DNA from: Lepas anatifera
Lineage: Eukaryota; Arthropoda; Thecostraca; Lepadidae
Assembly: GCA_034440635.1 (NCBI GenBank)
Contig: JAOTON010000317.1
Location: forward strand, 62,001-126,000
DNA: 64,000 bases
Direction of reading: 5' to 3'
Both the position numbers and the translations under genes were made by a program. The notes beneath the pieces were generated by a model. That model was not told the DNA's origin. It did not search any database and was given only the letters and a program-made list of their open reading frames with translations. Position 1 is the first letter of the stretch; every line of letters starts with the position of its first letter. Below, piece by piece: positions 24,401-35,852 of the stretch.

Positions 24401-24519
24401 GGACGAGACCAAAAATACCACAGTCGTTTTCAGCGCCACTGAGAACCCTAGTCACAAATTTTCATGAAAATGTGAGATATGAAGGTGTTATTTCAACCCA
24501 TCGATTTGTCGATTTGTCG
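21472..24519. other. Unique sequence with decayed AGGTCA-type fragments, no gene seen
   Basis: Fragments with TGACCTCGTGACCTAG (22976-22991) and AAGGTCACGGAGTTATGACC (23570-23590) are likely remnants of the MITE families. A run of AATAAATAAATAAACAAATAAA lies near 23388. Open frames at 23477 and 23753 look accidental. Confidence 0.45.
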
Positions 24520-24738
24520 TGGTATGCCCCCCCCTATTACGGCATTTTTGACCTCTCGTGACCTTAAATGTGACCTGAAAAAATGGTTCAAATATTTTCG
24601 ATGGAGAAGTGGATGGGCTACCCAACGCGGTTTACCGTTTTTCGCTACCTACCGTGGTTCTCGAGATCTCAGGGGGCGGGTACCCGCACCCCTCGTCAAA
24701 GCGAAGATGGCTCAGACCCCCGTCAATGCGCGTGTTAA
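24520..24738. mobile_element. TTAA MITE, truncated
   Basis: Only the right part of the 51-2404/2401-3243 type element remains, from TTTTTGACCTCTCGTGACC to GTCAATGCGCGTGTTAA (TTAA 24735-24738). The left end is missing at CCCCCCCTATTACGGC. Confidence 0.75.
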
Positions 24739-24767
24739 GGAGTCAAAGAGGCACGCGCAATAGCGTG

Positions 24768-25160
24768 TGGTCCCAGGCACGGTAAACTGCGGCGCAGTAC
24801 ACTGTGTGATGCGGCTCAGTATGGTCCCAGGCTTGGTGCACTGCGGTGCAGCACACCTCAAGAATGTTGATGCGGTACAGTATTATCCGAGACTTGGTGA
24901 ACTGCGGTGCAGCATACTCTAGGTTGTGTGATGAGACAGTATGTCCAGACTTGGTGCACTGCGGTGCAGCACACCTCAAGAATGTGTGATGCGGTACAAT
25001 ATGATCCCAGACTTGATCCCTGCGGTGCAGCATACTCTCTAGGCTGTGTGATGCGGTACAGCATGAACCCAGACTTGGTGCACTGCGGTGCGGCACACTC
25101 TCAGGCTGTGTGATGCGGTACAGTATGGTCCCAGGCTTGGTGCACTGCGGCGCAGCATAT
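24768..25160. repeat. Minisatellite, about 60-bp period, about seven units
   Basis: Units contain TGTGATGCGGTACAGTATGG, TCCCAGGCTTGGTGCACTG and CGGTGCAGCACAC. The CTGCGGTGCAGC core recurs near 24840, 24902, 24959, 25020, 25082 and 25145. It begins 30 bp after the truncated MITE. Confidence 0.9.
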
Positions 25161-26346
25161 CCATTCTTTTTGCGAGCAGTGCGATTTGTAACTCATCCCC
25201 TCTGGTTACACTTCAGAAATGTCTCGGATATTACACATTGCACCTCAGCCCCTTCTGCTACGAATGTTGTGCAAAATATGCCTCCCAGTCCCATGTTTTG
25301 TAGACATTTCATGGAATAAAATATATTGTCCAATGCTTTACGTTATGACAAAATTCAAAATGTTTGCTGTGAAACACCAGCACATAATGGCGCATTAATT
25401 TCACTGCCGGAGGTAACGGAAAAACTCCAGACCAGCAAATGACTACAACGTAGAAACCCTTAAAAATGGTGGCAGCAGGATTCTTCGTTGACGCTGCAGT
25501 GGAGCGTATCAGCACGTGGCAGTGCGGTGGCCGGGCCCGGCTGGGAGTAGATTGTCAATAGTTATCATCGTCCGATACTTGTCTGTCTCTGTCTCACTAA
25601 GTGGATCAGCGCCCATTGGCTGAGCTGACGCACCAGTTTTCTGGAATTCCACTTATATCTGAGAGCTGTCATTTCTGAGAGCTGCCGCCCATCTGGGACT
25701 GCCCCGGATGACTCAGTGTCCAGCGATTAACAGCTTGTGGCATTGGCACCCTTATATTCGAAATATATGCTGGGGATGGAAAAATAATATCTCACCACGT
25801 CTGGCAGGCTTTGATAAAGAACAGCCGTAATTTTGCAATCTCAATTATTTCATGGAAGTCAGAAATGTCATCTGAAATACCACAAAAACGTTAAAAATCT
25901 GGATTAGCTACTTCAACAAAATAAAGGCCAAGACATCCTTATTCACGTGCTTCTCCAAATTGTACCCCCAAGGACGCCACTGCTTTGAAAGTATACGTCC
26001 TAGCGCAAGTTACTGCTGCGGCGTGCCGGCTCTGACTCAGAGGGCTTCTCCGAGCCCGACTTGGCCGGAGGCCAACTATACCGGAGTTCGGACCTGACAG
26101 GCTGAACTATTTAAACAGGAAGCGAAACCATAGCATCCGTATGCTTGTCTGCACTGTACGGGAACAATAGGCGGATCCAGACTTCTCGATCAGGGGCACT
26201 GGTCGGCGCCTCCACCCTCCCCCACCACCCGAAGGCCGGGAGCGCCAGTTCTGACCGGAAAAACATCAAGTCCTATCGCGGCAATGCCGATACTCGCATC
26301 CTGGGGAGAGAGTGAGAAACGACATTTTAGGGGGCGCCATCGGTCT
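25161..26346. other. Mostly unique sequence, no gene seen
   Basis: An isolated hAT-like left end (AATAGGCGGATCCAG, about 26167) resembles the 28141 element but has no partner. The rest shows no coding signal. Confidence 0.4.
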
Positions 26347-27342
26347 TTGACCCTCGCCCAAGTGGGTGAACACCCCGTCGGGTTTTTCCGGCGGCATACG
26401 AAAAGGCGGCGCGAAGCCCCGCCGTACTTGGCACACCTTATCTTGATCAATTCCGCAACTTTCCCCAATATTTTAAAGTTGGATCATCCCAGGTCAGGTC
26501 ACCATTGCAGGTCAAGTGACCTCACATCCAATTTTTAATGTCATAAGTAAGAAAAGGTAAATATATCAAGTTGAAACTTATGCCACATAATGTGCCAACC
26601 GAGTACGTTAACGCTTATTCCAGAATTTTCCACATCGCTGACCTAAGGTCAGGTACGGGTCATGACCCCTCCATTGGAAATGTATCAGGAAAACAGGAAT
26701 TTGGTTGTATTTGTGTAGATACAACTGAGAATACCTTCATATTCTTCAAATCGGCGTCAATCGTAGTATCCTGGGCCCCTTTCTAGGTTCGTGTTGCCAT
26801 TTTTTACCTGTGAACTCTGAGAGGTCATTTGGGCTACTTAAGCAGATTTTCAGACTTTGGTCAATAACTTCGCAGGAAATGACAATGAAGCTTTCATTTT
26901 GATACCATTACGTTAAGATTGTTATGCAAGTTGAATGATGTGCATATTGACCATGCCAGATGAGAAAGTGACCTTGACCCGACCTCAGGTCAGGTCATTT
27001 TTGTGTTTTGACCTAGTATAGTCATATTATACATCATTCGATTTACCGTAACGAGAGGAAGCGAAAGGTGCTTAAAAATGTTTCTAACCCAACTCTGTCA
27101 GACGCTAGAGTCCCGAAACACTTCTCTAACATGCCACCGTCTTTCACCTGTCATGACCTGTCAATATTGACTTAAGCCAAAAAGGACTGATCCAGTTTCT
27201 TCATGAAAATGCATGAGCTATCCACCAGCCTTCGCACTTGTTCGCTATCCCGTGTAGGAGCCGAGTTCGAGGGGGATGTTTGAGCACCCCCCCTCCCCAC
27301 CATGGCGAAGGTGGCTCGGAAGCCCACCGGGCCGAGTGTTAA
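26347..27342. mobile_element. TTAA MITE, subfamily B
   Basis: The left end is decayed (TTGACCCTCGCCC), the right end is GGGCCGAGTGTTAA (TTAA 27339-27342). It aligns over its length with 38555-39524 (GGGTTTTTCCGGCGGCA, CGGCGCGAAGC, ATGGCCCCACCGAG-type stretches) and has half-sites near 26490-26520, 26640-26660 and 26970-27010. Confidence 0.7.
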
Positions 27343-27418
27343 GGGGGCGCTATGACTGTTCAGGGGCCGTCAAGAGCCTAACGGAGGGAGAGGGGTGGGC
27401 ATGTGCTTTTGCATGTGG

Positions 27419-27541
27419 GCAAGTCCCGGCGGAGCCTCTGAATAAGTCGATCTGATCCCCAAAATCGCTCCCAGTGGGGTGAGAGTTGGCGACACCGAAT
27501 AACCTTGGTAGTTGGTGCGTCGTCAAAACCCAATAATTGTT
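27419..27541 (+). mobile_element. SINE family 1, 5'-truncated
   Basis: Starting from the B-box remnant CAAGTCCCGGCGGAGCCTC, it carries the body (AATAAGTCGATCTGATCCCC) and tail (GTTGGTGCGTCGTCAAAACC). It abuts the non-LTR fragment on its right, in antisense orientation to it. No duplication is visible. Confidence 0.8.
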
Positions 27542-27790
27542 ACTCTGAAATGGGACTTAATCAGGGCTCTTAAGTACCCAGAAGGTTTGTTCAGTATCAG
27601 GAGAGGCAGGTCGTTCCAGGCTATGGTGGCACGGTATCGGGGGTGTCGCTGTGTGCTCGTAAGGTGGCAAATTAGCAACTCGATAGTGGTTGTCTCGGTC
27701 GCTCTGGTCGTTCTTCGGGGAATTTCGGATTGCACCAGAAACATGTCTCGAATTGCTTGTGGGAATTCTTCTGTGTGGATTTTTTATGGA
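27523..27790 (-). pseudogene. Non-LTR retrotransposon reverse-transcriptase C-terminal remnant
   Basis: The minus-strand frame reads EFPQAIRDMFLVQSE, then IELLICHLTSTQRHPRYR, ATIAWNDLPLLILNKPSG and YLRALIKSHF. The pattern 'R-x(n)-W-N-D-L-P ... F-K-S-H' is typical of the region just after the reverse transcriptase in jockey/CR1-like elements. The frame ends within the antisense SINE tail, so the true end is lost; upstream it is broken by a stop. Confidence 0.65.
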
Positions 27791-28140
27791 TCTTATGAAG
27801 TCCTCTTTCTCGTGCTTGACCCTTGATTCGCCCCAAGTAAATGAGTCAAGCACTCGTCCCACTTGCTCTGTCCTGTGCCACCCTGTCCTCTCTCTGACAC
27901 TTAAGTTCATAACTTTTTGGATTTCATTCAGCTGCTTCCTTGCCGCTCCTCTTTAACACAAAAGGCTGTACCAGATTCACATGCGTCTCCACCGAGACCT
28001 GTAGCGCATCCTGAATGAAATAACGTTGAAATCGGCGGAGCGAGAAGAGCAAATAATTGCATATCGTGATGAATTGCGTGACATGGGCTTCCCAAGATAT
28101 GGATTAGTATGAACACTAAGAAGAAGAACACACTTTAAAG

Positions 28141-28450
28141 CATAGGCGGATCCAGGGGGCAAAGGGGGGCACGTGCCCCACCGATCGACCCTCGGCGCCC
28201 CCTGAAATGGTCACAGCGCCCCCTGAAAGGTCGATGGCGCCCCCTGAAATGTCACTTCCCACCCCCTCCCCCGAGGATGCGAAAATCGGCGCCCACCGAT
28301 AGGATTTGGCGCCCACCTGATAGGTTTTTCTGGTCAAAAGTGGCGCCCCTCTGGTCCGGATGGCGCCCCCCCGGAGGTGCCCCCTCGATCGGCAATGCTT
28401 TAAAGTCTGGTTTTAAAGTCGGTTATGCTTTAATGCTGGATCCGCGTATG
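28141..28450. mobile_element. hAT-like MITE, 8-bp TSD
   Basis: CATAGGCGGATCCAG (28141) and CTGGATCCGCGTATG (ending 28450) are inverted ends, flanked by CTTTAAAG at 28133-28140 and 28451-28458. Inside is a short array of about 20 bp (GGCGCCCCCTGAAATGGTCA). CTTTAAAG also recurs just inside and outside the right end. Confidence 0.82.
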
Positions 28451-28458
28451 CTTTAAAG

Positions 28459-31400
28459 TCTTGCTGATGGAGCCTGCTATACTAAAGTGCGTTTTTGTCT
28501 TTTATTGGCGTTACGAGTTGTTACCACAATTAAGTCAGTTTTTTTCGTGTTCATATTCTGTAAGTTGGGTCTGAACCAGCATTGAAATGTGTTCGTATTT
28601 TAAACAATTTCAGACTTCTTTTTCCAAAGCTCAGGGGTCTAAAGGCTAAATATCATTCGTAGTTACAACAGCATTGATTATACCTCCTAGCTAGATAATT
28701 ATCATTCCTTACTAGTCATTCCTATCCTTTAATTTTCAACCACCGAATCCGTTTGCTGTCTTCAGCTCAGCCTAAAATTCCATGTAAAATCCTTATTGAA
28801 AAAAACGATTTCCTTGCTCAGTCCTCACCCTCGGGAGCTCAAGCAGATCGTGGTCAGTCCACGCGTACTTCGGCTAAAAAATTCAGAGCGACACACTGCT
28901 GGACCTGGCAGCAGAAGTCAGAAAAAGGTATTTATTTTCCCCTACGGAGAAAAATATTTACCCTGAGATAAAAATTTCCCAAGACGAACATGATTTTTGG
29001 AGGCTTACAAATGAGAAAATGACTATCACCAACGCACAGAATAGGCTAAAAAAACTCGGATACAATACTACGTCGAGAGGATTGTATGCACCTGAAGGTG
29101 CCAGTGTCGATTTGGGAAAAATTCGGCATCCGTCTTCCCCTAGCTTTTCCCCAGCTTTATTTGCTACATGGTTGTTTTCTGACTTCTGCGTAAGGGCACT
29201 CTTTGAGAATCGGTTTTCAAGTTTATAATTACCAGTGATGGACACTTTGAACAGCTCTCATCAATCAATTATCGAAGTCGTTATTAACGATAATGTGTTC
29301 CCGGTGTTCTATAAATAATATATTATTCATAAGCATCACCACCGGAAAAAGCGAGGGGCCAGCCAAACTTTGACCTGATGCTGACAAAAAACTTTCCATG
29401 ATAGGACCAAAAACTCTTCAAATTTGGGCTTCTCGTTGTCTTCCACAGCGGCCGGTTATAAAAATTTCAGGTTTTCTTCCATTTTGACTGGTATCAGGAA
29501 ATTTTTTGGCCAAGAAAAGGGGGGCCAGTCTCCCTGGCCTCCTTTTCCGACACCTATGATATCATTTATCAGAAAATCACGTTGCCAACTCTATTTTAGT
29601 CCCAAACCTTGATTTTGAAGACGTTGAAAGTCACTTTTGGACCGCCCCAGAGGCCCATGTGGACAATAAATAAAATATGTTGTGGTGCAGAAGCCACCAG
29701 AGGCTATGTCTACTTGTCCCGCACCAATTAGGTTAATGCTTCTGACTCTCAAAGACAGCACAGAAAAGAAAATTCACCGGAAATGTTCAAGGCATAAAAG
29801 GGTTTGAGACACCTTGTTGAATGCAGCCCCAAAAAGTGTCGTAGCTCCATTCGAGAAAAAACACTGAGCAATGCATTTTGCCCTGGAACAATTGGGTTTG
29901 TAAGAAAAGTTGTTTTGAATACGATAAATATAAAATGGTTGGAGAGTTACTGGCCCATGTCATTACGTTTAAAACTAATGAGGTTTTTCACCGCACCTGA
30001 ATCGATCTCGATAACTTAAAACCTGTTTGGGATGGTTCATCAACTTTCCACCTGCCACAGCATCACGGCCATCTCAATTTGTCATTCAAATCAGTCCCGA
30101 CTTCCTCCACATGTCTTCATCCAGAGAGTTCTGCTATAAACGCTGCCCTGTTGAATCCTGACGTGGCACCAGCAACAAAGCATGGTCTGCCGTATCCAAG
30201 CACAAGTGTGTGCTCTGGGGTCAGGGGTCAGGGAAGTCGCCGTGGCAAATGCCCAGAGGCATTTGGCAACCGAGAGTGGGGGAGGGGAGGGGAAGGACAG
30301 GAGGCGACGCCGCTTCTACACAGTCTTATGATGCTTCTGGTAGGGTGCGGCTATTTCTTGCTATAGGAGAGGTACATTTTGGCACTCTTGTTTCATAAGG
30401 TAGAAAACAGAGGTGCAGAAAGTATGCTGGCTGTCAAACTCAATGCGACGTATGCCTCCTCTGTCACACAAAGCTTGAAATAATAATTGTATACTTGAAT
30501 ACTATTTCAATATGCTGAATGTAATCTACCTGTCTCTTACTTTTGCAACAGACAAGGTTCAAGCACCAAGCCATAACCGCATTAAAGTAGTAAACTGTGT
30601 TTTATTTTTAGATCATGTTTATGTTTTGGAAGGAAACTCTGATGCAACTATACTGCATAGATGTAAAATTATGTCTATTGGCCTAATAGGTACACAATTA
30701 TGGAAGTCTCATACCAAAGAAAGATCAGTGTAGTAAATCCTGCTTTAACTCCATGCAGTTCAGGTCCTGTGTGCTGCTTACTACCACTGGTAGTAAGCCA
30801 CCCCCAACCAGCGTTTTTCAAGTCTCTTTCTGAGATTTTCTGTGAAATTTCTGAGATGAGAAGGGGGTCTACTAGGCCCCCTAGTGCACGTTAGTGCCAG
30901 GCCCCTTCCGTGTGTGTTTTAAACTTTGTGGAGGATGCATTGGCACACATTTGCTGTCTGTACAATGTTGAATGATAATTTGATCATGAAATCTCATCTG
31001 AATTACTGTTGTTGCCAGTCTGTTGCTGGCGCCAATCCCCAACTTCTTCGCCCAAATCTACCTAAATCTTGATCTAGGGCACAAATAGGTAGGTAGGCGC
31101 AAGCAAGCTAAGGAATGAAAACCAAGTTTGATATGTGAAGTGCATCGTCTCAAAGTAGCCTACATTCATCTTAGATAAGCCTGGGCAGCACTATTTATTC
31201 AGCTAGTTTTAGCCTGACTTATGTCAGATATACCTAATAAATATGCCCTAAGTGCTTCCCACCTGTTTAAAATTTTTGGGGCTCACATCACATAAACATT
31301 TCGAACTTGTCTTGTCGCTCTTGCGTGTTTTGATAATTGTGCCCGCTATGTTTATTTCTTTCCTCATTTAGTCTTTTTTGTAGCTTTTAGGCGTACTTAA

Positions 31401-32480
31401 TACTAAATTCAAAGAAATAGGGACCGCTAAATCGAGAGACTCAAACTTTAAATATTATTTAACCTGAAAAATGGACGAAGTACTTGATAACCTATCTGCG
31501 TTATCTTTAATGCCTTAAATATGCCCACAATCGTATATTTCTCGAAAAATTGACTGTCATTTCGGGCATCTAGGCGGCAACTTTCTGGCAACTACTAACA
31601 ATCGGCACCATTGGGCTGCATGTTAAAATCTGGCAACTGTGACGCGGTTTCCGGGTTTTTGCGCGGGGTCCTGTTTTAGTAGAAATTGAACACAGTACCA
31701 ATATTGTATCACTGATGGTACGCTGTGCAATTGAAGAAAGAGTTGCTAATTAAAATAATCGCTACGCTCCTTCTGTTTTGAAATATGTGATTTGATTTTG
31801 AACCATACGTCACGATCGCTATTTTGTCACGTTTGCCTATTTTGTAAATGTGTCACAAACTCCGGCCGTTGTTCTTGGTAGAAAATCTGGTGTAAACAAA
31901 CCCACGAAGGTCAGTGACAGATAGCAGATAAATTTCTCACAATTGCCAAAAGATAAGTAGAATACAAGTTAGCTGGATTTTTTAGGACCTATTGCAGCAT
32001 CTAACGCATAAATATGATAAGCTAGGTAACGATAACATCAGGTAAGGGGAAACATGGATCAGTAGTAGAGCTCAAATATGCACAGCATTTTAGAAGCCAC
32101 CCAGTACCGTCCGTTTATGTATGCCCCCTTCCCATGCCGTCCCGTGAAGCTCATTTAAAATTTCCGTTGTGTCTATTCCATCTCTTCGCTTTATCAGATA
32201 AAATCACCCCGTTCCGTCCATCTCGCATAAAACCAGGAAAATATCATCCGTTTCCGTTCCATTCGGCTTCTTTTCATGGTTCCGATCCAACGCAGACCTC
32301 TCGTTAGCAGTGGTAGAGTGTTCGGTTTTGATTTGGGGCATCAACTCCAGTAAACCAATGTTTTCCAGTTATTTACCCATCACCGCCTGAAGGTACGATC
32401 GAAGCCCCCTCCCCCTCGGTTTTTTCGGTTTATCCATGATTCTGAGCCTATTCAAATCAGACATGCATCACTTTACAAAC
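28459..32480. other. Unique sequence, no gene established
   Basis: No coding exon, RNA gene or repeat family is recognised. A slightly GC-richer stretch near 31600-31900 (ACGCGGTTTCCGGG, TTTGCGCGGGG) lies 1.5 kb before the first coding exon of the LIM gene and could hold its promoter; this is speculation. Confidence 0.4.
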
Positions 32481-32519
32481 CTATAGGATGGTCAATTTAA
32501 TAAACTATGGCCAAAAATT

Positions 32520-33176
32520 AACATCAGAGCAGGTCAGGTCAACGAGTTTTAACGTCATTTCTAAACCCATGCAAGGCCATTCAGTTCTTCTAAAATGAAG
32601 CTGACAAAACCAGAGTGAAATTTGGCTAATGGAAGAGCTATATTAAGTTTCTAAACACCATCCAAAGCTCTTGAAATGAAAAATATGCAAAATATTATCC
32701 ATTTTCAGGTCAGGTCAATATGAAGGTCACCAAAGGTAATAGCAAGTAACGGTTTTTAAATTGCTTGTGTCTATATCCTTTGAAAGAAAAAGATACAATC
32801 TTAATTGGCACCGTAGTAATGACTATAACCCAAGGATTTGAGTGATATGCAACATGACCTGGAAAGGTCATTATTTGACTTTGGCCGAAGGCTAAGGTCA
32901 TAATTTGAGTTTAAAACCGTATATCATTTGAATCTTTGGATCAAAAAAAGCACATTGATGTCTTGTTCTTGTTCTAGGTCTCATGGCTCTCGAGTTATAA
33001 GGGATTTTCTAAAAGGGGTCTACATTTGGCCAATTTCGGCCCACTGTGACGTCATGATTCAACGGCTATTGCTCAAACTCTGCTTCAGTAAAGAAGACAA
33101 GGAGGGCCTTCCCGCAGTTTCATTTTTTTCTGTATCGCTTCTAGGTACAGTATGAAAAGAGCCCAGGCGTCCCGGG
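32520..33176. mobile_element. Decayed AGGTCA-type element (subfamily E)
   Basis: Half-sites (AGGTCAGGTCA at 32530 and 32706; TGACCTGGAAAGGTCA at 32854) and the segment CACATTGATGTCTTG to GAGTTATAAGG are shared with 56760-56990. A right end CCCGGGTTAA finishes near 33174; the left end is not found. Confidence 0.55.
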
Positions 33177-33352
33177 TTAACATATGGTCAACGTTGAAGT
33201 TTCCCGTAGAGAAAATCTTGTTGTTGATTTGTTATTTGTTGTGGAGACTTCTTGAAAGTGCAGATGTGTTAGGATTCTACGCCAGCTTACAATGATTAAA
33301 CCTACCTATTACTTACAGGTGATCCCGACCTTCTTCTCCGTCTTGGTTCAGC

Positions 33353-33400
33353 ATGGAGGTGGAGTCAACTACCACTACAATTAGAACAGAAACACACACC
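33353..33400 (+). CDS. Exon 1 (start codon) of LIM gene
   Basis: The ATG at 33353 opens 16 codons (MEVESTTTTIRTETHT) ending at a gtgagt donor, phase 0. A good acceptor-like TTACTTACAG ends at 33318, so the 5' UTR part of this exon may begin at 33319. The start is chosen because it is the first ATG in the exon and joins in frame to exon 2. The Thr/Glu-rich peptide has no recognised domain. Confidence 0.7.
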
Positions 33401-35800
33401 GTGAGTTGTGGTTTTAGGAGAAAATAAGCCATATATAGTACATGATTAGGTTGATAATGAAGTCATTTGTGTATTTGCCAATAATAAAGCCAATCGGAAA
33501 AATAGAAAAGGCGAAAAGAGAGATAGGAGGAATGAGGTGAGAATGCGAGATCTGTTCGTTGTTCCTATGATATCTAATTTGAGGTGCTCATTGCTCGAGT
33601 GGGATCGCGAAACATATCCCGATCTGATTTATAGCCTAAAAAGCGTCAGAATAGCTCTTCAGTAAAGCTTGTCTCTGTGTTCAGTTCAAAGAAGAAAAAT
33701 GAGAAAATACTGTCAAGGTCTAGATTTTCCCCTAAATTTGATATCAATTTACGTCTGAATCATACGACTCAGCTCATTACAAGCTTAGAAATATTTAAGT
33801 ATCCCCAATTGAGTGTGGCATCTATCATGCTTACATTATACCAAAGTGCTGACAAAATGAGTTTCCAAACGCTTATGCTGTTTGGTAAAATATGTGTATG
33901 GTATTTTATAACACATTTAATCGATGGAAGTTCCTTGATGTGCACAGATAAGCCATGGGGAGGAGAAAAAGAAGAAAAGCAGGCATGAAGGAAAGGAAAG
34001 AAAGAAGCTGAGAAGGAAAAAGAAAACGGACCCCGGAAAGGAGAATGGAGCTCCAGTGAGTAGCATATGCTCGTTGTGTTGCACTGTTGCAAGAAAATCC
34101 GATTCCGTTCTTGTAAACGCAATTGTAGTTCACAGGACGCATAGTAGCCACATCTATGTTCTATGCTCTATCCATGTTCCCCAGTTCTATGAACAATTTT
34201 CCCGGCAAGTTAAAGCGAATAACACAATACAATATTTTGTCCTCTTTTTCAAACTATGTCTGCTTCTGAGCTCAGGTTATGCTAACGTTGTTTTTCCTCT
34301 CTTTTTAGGACTCGACTGCGGGAGGAGGCGGTCGTATTCATGTGCGCTCATTAGACAGCGCAAAGGCCATCAAGAAGTTCAGCAAGGTAAGCGGCAGCCA
34401 CACGGTACACACTTTATGGCATGTATGAACATATCAGAAAGTGCCTGCAGAGTAGAAATGTCTGCAGCATGTTGCATACTGGGCGAGCATCTCGTTTCCT
34501 TTTTGTAGGTTATTTTCCCGTGTTTCTTTGCAACATCAGTTTTTTGGAAGCCAGAAAAAACGTTGTAACGCCATGCATACTTCAATGGTGCTTGTTGACG
34601 GCATCTTTTTTCTTAATCATGTAAAAGGTATAACAAAGAAACACTTTTAATCTGAACCAGGGAAGCCGTGAAACATGTTAGCCGTATTGTGCGTCTTATC
34701 GCAACCCATCTATTCCTGGTAAAATATGATAACCTTGAATCGTTGTGAGCTTGGTGGAATCAAAGTCACCCTAACGTAAAAAAAGAAAAAATGGAGCCAT
34801 CATCTTGCTTGAATTCAAATATCAGCTCATCAATATTAGAATACGCCAAGACATCCAAAAGCTGTTTTAAGCCACCTGGAATATTTCACAGACAATTCAG
34901 GTCTACTAATGATTGATTATTGGGTTTTAGGGGCGCGCCAACCTGCGAGGTCATATAGCGTCCATAACACTTCTCTGCAGTCAAAGCTTATAATTTTGTC
35001 TGTGTTTAGGGGAAAGTAAAGTCTCGCCTAAACCGAAATAATATTTACATTAATAATAATTGTTGGGGTTTAACGACGCACCAACTGCCAGGGTCATACG
35101 GCGTCGCCAACTCTCACCCTGTTGGAAGGGGTTTTGGGGATCAGATCGACTTATTCAGAGGCTCCGCCGGGACTTGAACCCGGGACCGGTGGCTTAGAAG
35201 ACAAGGGTGCTATCCACTAAGCCACCTCATCCCCAATATTTACATTAAAGAGTGATTCTTTCACATCGTAGTTATGATTCTCACTGCACGGATACGTGAT
35301 CACAGATTCAAACAGGTTTACCGCGCCGGCAGGCGCCCGGCGCGGGGCGCCGGGGCATCACTTCCGGCGCCCACCCCTCACCAACGGACCCAGGGGCCCG
35401 GGGGCACGGGGGGCAGCCTAGACGCCGGACCTAAGCCCGACGTCTAACGGAGGCACTCCCCGTCGCTCCGAGACCCGAAAGGCCCCAGAGCGAAAGGGAG
35501 GACCCGCCAAATCGGCACCAGGCGCCTATCAGCGCGGTTGTCTACCATAACACACGCTTTTAACCAGGATCAAATATTATCGTAAAGTCAATGTCTCTAA
35601 GATAGGACAGCACCCGTTCAACCATACTGGAGTCACGGCCGATCAATTCTAAAAGTGTGGACTCCTGCCGGTGCACGCCAAAATGCAAAGACCTGTGTCT
35701 AGCATATTCCGGGCACGAGACTAGCACGTGTCGGACCGACAGGAGCGCCGCACATCGCTGACATTGTGGTCAAGGTTCGCTGCAGTTCAGGTCTACTAGT

Positions 35801-35852
<52 letters not shown>

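Larger units (their letters stand above)
34909..35785 (-). mobile_element. Non-LTR retrotransposon (LINE), 5'-truncated, with 13-bp TSD
   Basis: TTCAGGTCTACTA occurs at 34896-34908 and 35786-35798, bounding an 877-bp insertion. Read on the minus strand it starts within the reverse-transcriptase ORF, then a GC-rich 3' UTR, then a tail ending TAATCAATCAT. The tail GGCGCGCCCCTAAAACCC parallels the SINE tail GGTGCGTCGTTAAACACC. A SINE is nested at 35054-35234. The insertion ends 54 bp before the LIM exon (35853). Confidence 0.9.

Noticed and set aside
27557..27910. 117-codon minus-strand frame
   Set aside because: The neighbouring minus-strand frame matches the reverse-transcriptase C-terminal pattern (WNDLP), making this one a shadow.
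34056..34508. 150-codon frame overlapping exon 2
   Set aside because: It reads exon 2 in the wrong frame and runs through both splice sites into intron sequence.
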